64,000 nucleotides of DNA, taken from assembly GCA_025355995.1 (NCBI GenBank), contig JANXYQ010000105.1:1-64000 (forward strand), read 5' to 3'. The translations under genes and the position numbers were made by a program. Positions 57,482 to 64,000 of the stretch are shown here, in pieces (positions within the stretch are counted from its first letter, which is position 1; the number at the start of each line of letters is the position of its first letter). The stretch is from Spirochaetaceae bacterium. Its GTDB lineage: Bacteria > Spirochaetota > Spirochaetia > Treponematales > Rectinemataceae. The notes under the pieces are model-generated. The model was not told the DNA's origin and made no database searches. It worked only from the letters and a program-made list of their open reading frames with translations.

Positions 57482-59326
57482 ATGAAGATTCGGTCGAGGA
57501 TGCTTCTATTGCTCGTCGTGACGCTGCCCGCGCTCGTAGTGAGCGTTTCGATGTTCTTCGTATATAAGAACGTGAACGGAGAGCTCCAGCGCATGAGGGC
57601 CGATTCCCTGGTCCTCGGAAAGGAGATATTCCGGTTCAGGTACCTGAGCGACGAGCTCCTGACTTCCTCGACCTACAAAGGCACGTACGAGGCGTGGAAA
57701 GCCTGCTTCGCTGCGACGGACGCCCTCATCAAGGCCTACTCCTCCGATCCCGTCATAGCTCGCACGATGAATTCCAACGCGGACGTGACGCAGCGGAACG
57801 CGCTGAAGAACGTGTGGGCCCTCACCGTGGAGCAGGGCACGAACGTCGGGGAGGCCGCCGAGAAGCTGATGAAAACCGGCGTCTCGTCGCGGGTCTTAAG
57901 CCTCTCCAGCGGCGGCTCCTTCTCCCTCGATGCTTTCATGCTGGACAATCGGCTGCCCCAGCTCATCACTACCCTCGACACATATATGGATGGGGCTCTC
58001 GTGAAGCTCTCGGCCTCCGTGGCCAAGAAGGCCGATGCCACCGATCGCGCCCTCACCCTGATCATCGTCTGCCTCTCGCTCTTCGCCTTCGTCGCCGCGG
58101 GGATCCTCAATGTCAGCTTCGCGCGGGCCTTGAGCGGCTCCCTCGCGAGCTTCGGCTCCGCCATTGAGACCTGGAACGCCCAGGATTTCTCGGTGAAGGC
58201 GGCGCTCGGGGGCAAGGACGAGCTCTCCGCGCTGGCCGCGCAGATCAACGGCACGATAGACGATTTCGCCGGGCTCATACGGCGGGTGTCGGGCATGGCG
58301 GAGGCCGCGACCGTCGTCCGGGAGGAGATCCTATCGGCCTCGAGCGAGACCGCGGCGTCGATCGAGCAGATCGCCGCCAACATCAGCTCGATACGGGGGC
58401 GCATAGACGAGATGGTCTCGGGGATGGGCTCCTCGAGCGACGCTTCCGCGGCGATAGGGTTTAGCGTCGGGTCCCTGGACGAGAGGCTGGCCGAGCAGAG
58501 CGCCGCGCTCGCCCGCTCGAGCTACAGGGCCGACGAGATGAAGGCCGCCGCGTCGCGGGCGGACGCGATTGCGAGGCGCCAGGGAGAGGAATCCTCGAGG
58601 CTCGAAGCTCTCGCCTCGGTGGAGCTGGAGCGGCTCGGCTCGATCAACGCGGCCATCGCGGGCGCGGTGGAGGACGTGGGGAAGGTGAAAGAGGTCGTGG
58701 AGATCATCAACGCGGTCGCCGAGCAGACCAACATCCTCGCGATGAACGCGGCGATAGAGGCGGCGCACGCGGGGGAGGCAGGGCGCGGCTTCGCCGTCGT
58801 CGCCGAGGAGATACGCAAGCTGGCGGAATCCACGAACGAGAACGCGATAATAATCGGCGACACGATAGGCGACATGGCCGGGAGGATCGGCGAGGTATCG
58901 GGCGCGAGCGTCCAGACCGACAGCGACTTCAAGGAAATCGGGGGTTTGACCCGCGAGGCGCGCTCGAGCATGGAGGAGCTGCAGGGCATCATCCGGGAGC
59001 TGTCGGAGTCGGCCTCCGGGGTCGCCGAGGACCTGGAGTCGGTCGCGGGCAACTCGAGGGAGGTCAAGGAGCGATCCGGGGAGATCCTCGCGAGCTCGCG
59101 CAGCGCCGCCGAGGCCGCCGAGATCGTCACCGGGCTCGGCGAGGAGATCAAGGGCGGGATGGGGGAGATCGAGGCCGGGTCGAGGGACACCGGCGCTGCG
59201 ATGCAGCACCTGCGAGACCTGAGTTGGAGGATAGCCGAGTCGGTGAAGGAGCTCCACGCGAGCGTCGCGGGATACAAGACTGCGAGCGAGGCCGCGGATG
59301 CGGACGGCTTGACAGAAATCGCATAG
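57482..59326 (+). CDS. methyl-accepting chemotaxis protein
   Basis: The 614-residue receptor has an N-terminal membrane helix (residues about 6-28), a helical periplasmic domain of about 170 residues, a second helix ([19 protein letters not shown]), and a cytoplasmic signalling coiled coil with the tip [20 protein letters not shown] and [18 protein letters not shown]. The tip is intact for CheA/CheW contact. The ATG at 57482 is preceded by GGAGGA; a TTG in frame upstream is unlikely. No CheR pentapeptide is seen. Its promoter was not identified beyond the tRNA terminator. Confidence 0.92.
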   Translation: MKIRSRMLLLLVVTLPALVVSVSMFFVYKNVNGELQRMRADSLVLGKEIFRFRYLSDELLTSSTYKGTYEAWKACFAATDALIKAYSSDPVIARTMNSNADVTQRNALKNVWALTVEQGTNVGEAAEKLMKTGVSSRVLSLSSGGSFSLDAFMLDNRLPQLITTLDTYMDGALVKLSASVAKKADATDRALTLIIVCLSLFAFVAAGILNVSFARALSGSLASFGSAIETWNAQDFSVKAALGGKDELSALAAQINGTIDDFAGLIRRVSGMAEAATVVREEILSASSETAASIEQIAANISSIRGRIDEMVSGMGSSSDASAAIGFSVGSLDERLAEQSAALARSSYRADEMKAAASRADAIARRQGEESSRLEALASVELERLGSINAAIAGAVEDVGKVKEVVEIINAVAEQTNILAMNAAIEAAHAGEAGRGFAVVAEEIRKLAESTNENAIIIGDTIGDMAGRIGEVSGASVQTDSDFKEIGGLTREARSSMEELQGIIRELSESASGVAEDLESVAGNSREVKERSGEILASSRSAAEAAEIVTGLGEEIKGGMGEIEAGSRDTGAAMQHLRDLSWRIAESVKELHASVAGYKTASEAADADGLTEIA

Positions 59327-59336
59327 CAAGTACGAT
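59309..59336 (+). promoter_or_regulatory. promoter of the barrel-protein gene, inside the chemoreceptor tail
   Basis: TTGACA (59309-59314), 16 bases, TACGAT (59331-59336); a second -10-like TATAAT lies at 59346-59351. Either would serve the ATG at 59373. Confidence 0.5.
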
Positions 59337-59372
59337 ATCATTCGATATAATACTTCTGCCCATGGAGGATAC

Positions 59373-59840
59373 ATGAAAAAGAAAGCGCTTGTACTCGCGC
59401 TCGCCCTCACGCTATTCAGCGTATTCAGCGCCTCTGCCTACACAGCCGCGATAGGCGGGGAATTCTCCCTCAAGGTCGGCTCGGGGCTCCCGAACTCGGC
59501 TCTCCTCTCCTTCCGGCTGCCGAAATTCCCGGCGGTCTTCGGCCTCGGCGTCTCCGTGGGAAACGGGAATTCCTCCTTCGTCCTCCTCGCCGACTGGTGG
59601 CTGGCCCAGGGCAACTTGGTCAGCTTCGTCAATTATTACGTCGGTCCCGGCCTCTTCGTCGGAATTTCCGATTCGGCGGTCCTGGGTATCCGCGTGCCCG
59701 TGGGATTGAACGCCTTCCCGATCAAGCCCCTCGAGCTCTTCATCGAATTCGCCCCGGCGATCACCCTTCTCGATAAGGCTGCCATAAACATCCCCGAATG
59801 GGGCCTCCAGGCGGGCTTCGGCTTCCGCTTCTGGTTCTAG
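59373..59840 (+). CDS. small outer-membrane beta-barrel-like protein
   Basis: The 155-residue protein has a clear signal peptide (residues 1-22, ending FSASA), then alternating hydrophobic/polar strands (SLKVGSGLPNSALLSFRL, LVSFVNYYVGPGLFVGIS) and a C-terminal WGLQAGFGFRFWF with terminal Phe, as recognised by outer-membrane assembly machinery. About eight strands would suit a small barrel or spirochaete surface protein. The function is unknown. Strong ribosome site GGAGGATAC and own terminator. Confidence 0.75.
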   Translation: MKKKALVLALALTLFSVFSASAYTAAIGGEFSLKVGSGLPNSALLSFRLPKFPAVFGLGVSVGNGNSSFVLLADWWLAQGNLVSFVNYYVGPGLFVGISDSAVLGIRVPVGLNAFPIKPLELFIEFAPAITLLDKAAINIPEWGLQAGFGFRFWF

Positions 59841-59915
59841 GCCCGCCCGGGAGCGCCAGCCAGCAATATACGTTGAGGGCGCGAAGCCAGATAGTAGAGC
59901 GCGCGAAGGCAATCG

Positions 59916-59953
59916 AAGGAGATGAGGTTGGAAACCCCCATCTCCTTTTTTTT
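59916..59953 (+). terminator. intrinsic terminator of the barrel-protein gene
   Basis: AAGGAGATG and CATCTCCTT form a perfect 9-bp stem (15-base loop) and run into eight T residues on the plus strand. Confidence 0.85.
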
Positions 59954-59965
59954 CGTCCTTGGCGC

Positions 59966-60352
59966 TTATTTCTCGGATTTCTGCTCTTTCTCGGTGTCCT
60001 GTACTTCTTCCCACCTCGCCGCAGCCCTGCGAAGGTGCGGTATGACTATCGAGCCTCCCACGACGAGACCGACCGCGCAGGCCTCCTGGAATTCCTCAGT
60101 CGACACCTTCTCTTCCTTGCAGCGGATAGTATGGTACAGGATGCAATCGTCGCAGCGCAGCACCATCGAGGCGACGAGTCCCAGGAGTTCCTTCGTCTTC
60201 GCGCTCAAGGCGCCGTCTCGGTAGGTCTGTCCGTCGAGGCTGAAGAAACGCTTTATCTCCAGGCCGGCGATCGCGAGCACCTTCTCGTTCAGAGCCTCGC
60301 GCTGTTCCCGCCACTCGCCGACGCTCTGGTCGAATATTCCCTTTTCCGGCAT
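59966..60352 (-). CDS. carboxymuconolactone decarboxylase/AhpD-like protein
   Basis: The 128-residue protein has the AhpD/CMD core with a CxxC redox pair and downstream His: VLRCDDCILYHTIRC. AhpD-like proteins reduce peroxiredoxins or act as decarboxylases; the Cys pair points to a redox role. I start at the ATG at 60352, preceded by GGAGGCGAGC, not the upstream in-frame ATG at 60412. It is divergent from a thioredoxin gene with about 107 bases between the starts. Confidence 0.8.
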   Translation of the reverse strand: MPEKGIFDQSVGEWREQREALNEKVLAIAGLEIKRFFSLDGQTYRDGALSAKTKELLGLVASMVLRCDDCILYHTIRCKEEKVSTEEFQEACAVGLVVGGSIVIPHLRRAAARWEEVQDTEKEQKSEK

Positions 60353-60459
60353 GCTCGCCTCCGCTCGCAGGGTAGCCTCATTGGCGGCGCCGGACAAGGC
60401 TATACGGAGCATGCAAAAAATGCTATATTAACGATAAGCTAGTCGAAGAGGAGCCTGCG

Positions 60460-60813
60460 ATGACCGAGCATCTGGATGGCGTGAGTTTCAAGAAGAAAGT
60501 ATTCGATTGGGACAAGAGCGAGGAATGGAAATATGAGGGCGCCCTTCCCGCGATAGTGGATTTCTATGCCGAGTGGTGCGGACCTTGCAAGGCGCTCGGG
60601 CCCGTCCTCGAGGAGCTCTCCGGGAAGTACGAGGGCAAGCTTCAGGTTTTCAAGGTCGATATCGACAAGGAGCCAGACTTGGCGAGCCTCTTCGGAGTGC
60701 AGAGCGTTCCCACACTCCTCTTCATTCCCAAGGAAGGCAAGCCGAGCATGGCGCTGGGCGCCCTGCCGAAGCCCCAGCTGGAGAAGGTCATCTCCGAGGT
60801 CCTCTTCGTCTAG
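60460..60813 (+). CDS. trxA: thioredoxin
   Basis: The 117-residue protein has the thioredoxin fold with active site YAEWCGPCKALGPVL and cis-Pro in QSVPTLLFIP. It should reduce disulfides in the cytosol; no signal peptide is present. The ATG is preceded by GAGGAG. With the AhpD-like gene divergent and glutaredoxin/FTR nearby, this end of the window is rich in thiol redox genes. Confidence 0.93.
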   Translation: MTEHLDGVSFKKKVFDWDKSEEWKYEGALPAIVDFYAEWCGPCKALGPVLEELSGKYEGKLQVFKVDIDKEPDLASLFGVQSVPTLLFIPKEGKPSMALGALPKPQLEKVISEVLFV

Positions 60814-60897
60814 GGCCGTCCGCTAAGTCGCGCGAAGGGTCGCCAAGCTCAATCAAATTGATTCTGAAATGGATTATTCCGACTTGATGTGCCTTCC

Positions 60898-62064
60898 TTA
60901 GCGGAGGACGATCCGCTCCGCCTTCTGCAGGGCGTCGGCTATGAGCGGCTCCAGTCCGAGGGCTTCGTAGGACGCCCTCTCTCTTTCGAGCTTCGCCTTG
61001 AGCAGGGGGTGCTTGGGAGAGAAGAGCACGCAGCAGTCCTCGTAGGGCAGGATCGAGATGTCGAAGCTGCCGATCTTCTTCGCGAGCAGTATCGTGTCTT
61101 CCTTGTCCATGCCGACGAGGGGCCGCAGTACCGGAAAGTCGCTGAGGCTCTGGGTAAGCCGGAGGTTCTCCGCGGTTTGGCTGGAAACCTGCCCGAGGCT
61201 CTCGCCCGTCACGAGGCAGTTGGCGCCGACGCGAACCGCGAGCAGATGGGCCGCCCTCATCATCGCCGCCCTCATCATGAGGGTGGTGAGGTCTTCCCGC
61301 GCGTCCTTCTTGATCTTGAGCTGGGTCTCGGTGAAGGGCACGATCCAGAGGGAGAGGGCGCCCGTGAAGGAAGCGACGACCTTGGCCAGGCTCACGACCT
61401 TGGCCTGGGCCTCCATCGACGTGTAGGGATAGGCGTGGAAGTACACCGCCTCCAGGGCGAGTCCTCTTCTCGCCATCATGTAGCCGGCCACGGGGGAGTC
61501 GATGCCGCCGGACAGGAGCAGCAGGCCCTTGCCCCCCGACCCCGCCGGCAGGCCGCGGAGGCCTGGCTCGGGATCCCCGAAGACGTAGGCCCTCTCCCGT
61601 ATCTCGGCGTTGATCGTGAACTCGGGGCGATGGAGATCGACCCTCGACTCCGGGAAGGCCTCGAGGACTACCTGGCCGATGCGCGCGGAGAGCTCGAATG
61701 ATCCGAGCGGGAAGCTCTTGTCCGAGCGCCGCGACTCCGCCTTGAAGCTCCTCTTGCCGGCGGCTATGCGGCTTCCAGCGACCTCGACGGAGGCGGCGAG
61801 GACGGCCTCGACGGTTTTCTGCGTCTTGGTCGCGCGCGCGTAGCCGTTGACCCCGGGCGTCCGCGAGAGGATGAGTTCCGTCTCGGCCGCCCTCTCCTCG
61901 GGCACGGTCGCGAAATAGCGGCCGGGGAAAACCTCGATCTTGCGGGGTATCCCCGCCGATTCCAGGCGCTTATTCAGGTCCGAGCGAAGTCTATCCACGA
62001 ATTCCTTGCGGTTTCCGAGCTTGAGCAGGATTTCGCCTATCTTGATCAGGTACAGGGCGTCCAT
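60898..62064 (-). CDS. thiI: tRNA 4-thiouridine synthetase ThiI
   Basis: The 388-residue enzyme has an N-terminal NFLD and THUMP domain (residues about 1-170) and the adenylation loop LLLLSGGIDSPVAGYMMARRG, then NCLVTGESLGQVSSQT and the sulfur-accepting segment with CC (YEDCCVLFSPKHP). It transfers sulfur from a cysteine desulfurase to tRNA U8 (and ThiS for thiamine in some bacteria). No C-terminal rhodanese domain, as in many non-enterobacterial forms. Adjacent cysteine desulfurase is 8 bases away. Confidence 0.95.
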   Translation of the reverse strand: MDALYLIKIGEILLKLGNRKEFVDRLRSDLNKRLESAGIPRKIEVFPGRYFATVPEERAAETELILSRTPGVNGYARATKTQKTVEAVLAASVEVAGSRIAAGKRSFKAESRRSDKSFPLGSFELSARIGQVVLEAFPESRVDLHRPEFTINAEIRERAYVFGDPEPGLRGLPAGSGGKGLLLLSGGIDSPVAGYMMARRGLALEAVYFHAYPYTSMEAQAKVVSLAKVVASFTGALSLWIVPFTETQLKIKKDAREDLTTLMMRAAMMRAAHLLAVRVGANCLVTGESLGQVSSQTAENLRLTQSLSDFPVLRPLVGMDKEDTILLAKKIGSFDISILPYEDCCVLFSPKHPLLKAKLERERASYEALGLEPLIADALQKAERIVLR

Positions 62065-62072
62065 GGCTTCCT

Positions 62073-63281
62073 TTAGGTCTTCAGGGCGCGATAGGCGGTT
62101 CCGGCTGCCTCGAGGAAGGAGTCTATGTCGGATTCCGAGCTGAGGTCTCCGGTGGAGACGCGTATCGCCGAGGCGGCGAGCTCCTCCGGCAGGCCCATCG
62201 CGAGGAGGACCCTGCGTCCCGCGCGCTTCAGGTTACCAGAACAGGCGGATCCAGTCGACACCGCGACGCCAGCGTCCGAAAGCGCGCGGGCGAGGACCTC
62301 CCCGGAGAGGCCCGGGAAGGCAGAGCTCACGATGAAGGGCGAGTAGCGCTCGTCGCCGGGCGTCCTCCCCAGCGGAAGGGCCTGGGCGCCGGGGATCGAG
62401 GCGAGCCCGGACAGCAGCCTCGCCTCGAGGGCGCGTGCGCGGGCGACGCGTTGCGCAAAATCGGAAGCCGCGGCGCCCGCGGCCGCCGCGAAGGCCCAGG
62501 CGCCCTGGAGGCTCTCGGTGCCCGGCCGCCGGGCGCCTTCCTGCCCTCCGCCGACGGATAGGGGCTCGAGCGGGCCCGAGCCGGGGAGGGCCTCGGCCAC
62601 CCACAGCGCGCCTACGCCTCGGGGGCCGCGGAGCTTGTGCGCGGAGTAGGCCGCGGTGCTCGCGCCGGAGGCGGCAGGGTCGAAGGCCACCTTGCCGAGG
62701 GCCTGGACGGCGTCGACGTGGAGGCGGGGAGGCGCGCGCCCGAGGGCCGCCGCGGCCGCGGCTATTGACCTCGCTATCTCGGCTATCGGCTGCACCGCTC
62801 CCGTCTCGTTGTTCACGGCCATCACCGCGACCAAGGCGGTCTCTCGCTCCACGGCCGCCCCTATCTTGAGCGGGTCGAGGCGCCCGTCGCTCTCGCTCGC
62901 AACGAAGGTCAGGCCGAGGCCGAGGGACCTGAGCAGCTGCGCCTCCTCGTAGACGGCCGCGTGCTCGATTTCCGCGACGACGAGGTGGAGGCGCTTGATG
63001 CTCCCGTCGCGCTTGGCGTTCAGGGCCGCGCGCAGGACAGCGAGGAGGGGTATCGCGTCGGATTCGGTGCCCCCGCCCGTGAAGGCGATGCGGCCCTTGG
63101 CGGAAGCGGCCGTCACGGCCCGCACGAGGCGCCCGCGCGCGTCCTCGAGGGCGGCCTTGGCCGCGGCGCCGAGGGCGTGCTTGCTCGAGGGGTTGCCGTA
63201 GTTCGCCGCGGCGACGAGCGCGGCGTCCGCGAGGATCGCGCCATCGGGCGGCGAGGTGGCCGCCCAGTCGAGGTAGGTCAT
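62073..63281 (-). CDS. cysteine desulfurase (NifS/IscS family)
   Basis: The 402-residue protein has the aminotransferase class V core: start TYLDWAATSPP, PSSKHALG, FTGGGTESDAIPLL, LHVDAVQALGKV, SAHKLRGPRGVGALWV with the PLP Lys, and SACSGNLKRAGRRVLLAMG with active-site Cys near residue 345. It yields alanine and persulfide sulfur for ThiI and clusters. The ATG at 63281 gives a canonical N-terminus and lies 2 bases from the FTR stop. It is cotranscribed with grx, ftr and thiI. Confidence 0.92.
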   Translation of the reverse strand: MTYLDWAATSPPDGAILADAALVAAANYGNPSSKHALGAAAKAALEDARGRLVRAVTAASAKGRIAFTGGGTESDAIPLLAVLRAALNAKRDGSIKRLHLVVAEIEHAAVYEEAQLLRSLGLGLTFVASESDGRLDPLKIGAAVERETALVAVMAVNNETGAVQPIAEIARSIAAAAAALGRAPPRLHVDAVQALGKVAFDPAASGASTAAYSAHKLRGPRGVGALWVAEALPGSGPLEPLSVGGGQEGARRPGTESLQGAWAFAAAAGAAASDFAQRVARARALEARLLSGLASIPGAQALPLGRTPGDERYSPFIVSSAFPGLSGEVLARALSDAGVAVSTGSACSGNLKRAGRRVLLAMGLPEELAASAIRVSTGDLSSESDIDSFLEAAGTAYRALKT

Positions 63282-63283
63282 GG

Positions 63284-63613
63284 CTAGAATTGCGATCTTC
63301 TGTCGGGGATGCTCGCGGGCGTCTTGCCCGCGGAGGCGAAGGCCGGATCGAGGTAGAGGGCGCAAAAGCAGTGGCCCCGCTCCTCGATGTCCTTCCACGA
63401 GGGGGCGCAGGGGCAAATCACCTTCGCATCCGCCTCCCTGGACCCGTCCGTGTCGCGGCAGGGGCATAGAAAGTAGCCGTAGCGATTCCAGTTGGTCGCG
63501 AGCCCCTCGACCAGGTCCTTCGTGAACTCCGCGTCGGGGTTGAGGGCCCAGCCCTGTTTTTTCGCGACCATCGAGGCGAAGGTCATCGTCTGATCGAAGC
63601 TCTTGGGCATCAT
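63284..63613 (-). CDS. ferredoxin-thioredoxin reductase catalytic subunit
   Basis: The 109-residue protein has the FTR-beta signature: CPCRDTDG, ICPCAPSWK, and GHCFCALY, which is the CPC...CPC...CHC-like pattern (third motif is CFC) of the [4Fe-4S]/disulfide active site. It reduces thioredoxin-like disulfides using ferredoxin. Its variable partner subunit is absent, which is usual in non-photosynthetic bacteria. It lies between glutaredoxin and cysteine desulfurase, and ferredoxin is available elsewhere in the window. Confidence 0.92.
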   Translation of the reverse strand: MMPKSFDQTMTFASMVAKKQGWALNPDAEFTKDLVEGLATNWNRYGYFLCPCRDTDGSREADAKVICPCAPSWKDIEERGHCFCALYLDPAFASAGKTPASIPDRRSQF

Positions 63614-63621
63614 GCTTACCT

Positions 63622-63921
63622 CTAGAGGCCGAGGGTCTTGGTCCAGTCGGGCTCGATGAACCCCACGAGGTGCTGGTCGCCGTCGATTACCGCGAAGGGG
63701 AAGGCTATGTCCGCCTTGAAGCGCTCCTTCAGGACCTTCTTGGTCTCGTTCTTCGTCTCGAGGGGGACTCGGTCCATATAAATATATCGATAGGTCACGC
63801 CCTTCCCGTTGAGGAAGGCCATCGCCCGCTTGCAGAAGCCGCAGGTGGACAACGCGTAGACGACGATATCATGTTCGGAGCTGGAGCCGGGAACTTCCGT
63901 ATAGCTCAGGGTTTCGAGCAT
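63622..63921 (-). CDS. glutaredoxin-like protein
   Basis: The 99-residue protein has a thioredoxin fold with active site STCGFCKRAM and a TxxP-like cis-Pro region (AFPFAVIDGDQHLVGF). It is the first gene of the operon, with a clear ribosome site (AAGGAGG) and promoter. The N-terminal 17 residues are an extension. It may serve as substrate for the adjacent FTR rather than glutathione, since no glutathione genes are seen here. Confidence 0.88.
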   Translation of the reverse strand: MLETLSYTEVPGSSSEHDIVVYALSTCGFCKRAMAFLNGKGVTYRYIYMDRVPLETKNETKKVLKERFKADIAFPFAVIDGDQHLVGFIEPDWTKTLGL

Positions 63922-63942
63922 GCTTCCTCCTTGATATGGCCT

Positions 63943-63971
63943 AGTATACCAAATTCGCGGCCCCGGGTAAA
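63943..63971 (-). promoter_or_regulatory. promoter of the glutaredoxin/FTR/desulfurase/thiI operon
   Basis: On the minus strand TTTACC (63966-63971), 17-base spacer and TATACT (63943-63948); the ATG is at 63921. Confidence 0.7.
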
Positions 63972-64000
63972 CGCAATGGCCGGCTCCGTCTCTGTTGCTG

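Overview
The window is a GC-rich stretch of a bacterial chromosome, most likely from a spirochaete (phylum Spirochaetota). The strongest markers are a flagellar sheath protein FlaA (54709-55794) and a radical SAM protein of the spirochaete-restricted spiro-SPASM type (46264-47856). Two methyl-accepting chemotaxis proteins and a small outer-membrane barrel protein fit a motile diderm. The B12-dependent ribonucleotide reductase, arginine deiminase, ferredoxins and complete sugar PTS suggest an anaerobic or facultative fermenter. Genus cannot be read from this sequence.

Layout. 1-4 kb: tail of a GH1 glycosidase, two GT-B-like glycosyltransferases meeting tail to tail, a small ferredoxin, and a 6-phosphogluconate dehydrogenase relative that lacks its NADP domain. 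4-18.7 kb (minus strand): a tightly overlapping block encoding a NarL-type two-component system, a membrane protein, an ABC-2-like permease without an ATPase, a second membrane protein, MoxR ATPase, DUF58 protein, two VWA membrane proteins and a secreted esterase. 18.8-23 kb: chemoreceptor, YfcC-type carrier, long inverted repeats and a broken methyltransferase gene. 23-32.9 kb: a self-contained mannitol-type PTS operon (mtlA, mtlR, mtlF, ptsI, ptsH, a 1-phosphofructokinase-like kinase and a SorE-like dehydrogenase), with a divergent LacI-type regulator. 33-37 kb: RRM RNA-binding protein, then an RpiR regulator, PfkB sugar kinase and full-length 6-phosphogluconate dehydrogenase. 37-46 kb: DUF1456 protein, RsmH, a cyclic-2,3-diphosphoglycerate-synthase-like GTPase, arginine deiminase, a small coiled-coil protein and NrdJ. 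46-54.6 kb: a seven-gene translationally coupled cluster (spiro-SPASM, GT2, SpsF-like cytidylyltransferase, SpsG-methyltransferase fusion, ATP-grasp, amidase, GerMN protein) that ends just before flaA. 55.8-64 kb: a RelA/SpoT synthetase-TPR fusion, tRNA-Glu, second chemoreceptor, barrel protein, AhpD-like protein, thioredoxin, and a minus-strand operon of glutaredoxin, ferredoxin-thioredoxin reductase, cysteine desulfurase and ThiI.

How the genes work together. The PTS operon supplies every PTS component, and its two metabolic enzymes could take mannitol-1-phosphate to fructose-1-phosphate and then fructose-1,6-bisphosphate, because there is no mtlD. Its HPr frame is interrupted by an amber codon. 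The 46-54.6 kb cluster looks like a spirochaete-specific surface or flagellar glycan pathway coupled to wall remodelling. The 4-16.7 kb block resembles MoxR/Bat-type clusters but is extended by an ABC-2-like permease and a secreted esterase. The last operon links redox relay proteins to sulfur transfer onto tRNA or thiamine.
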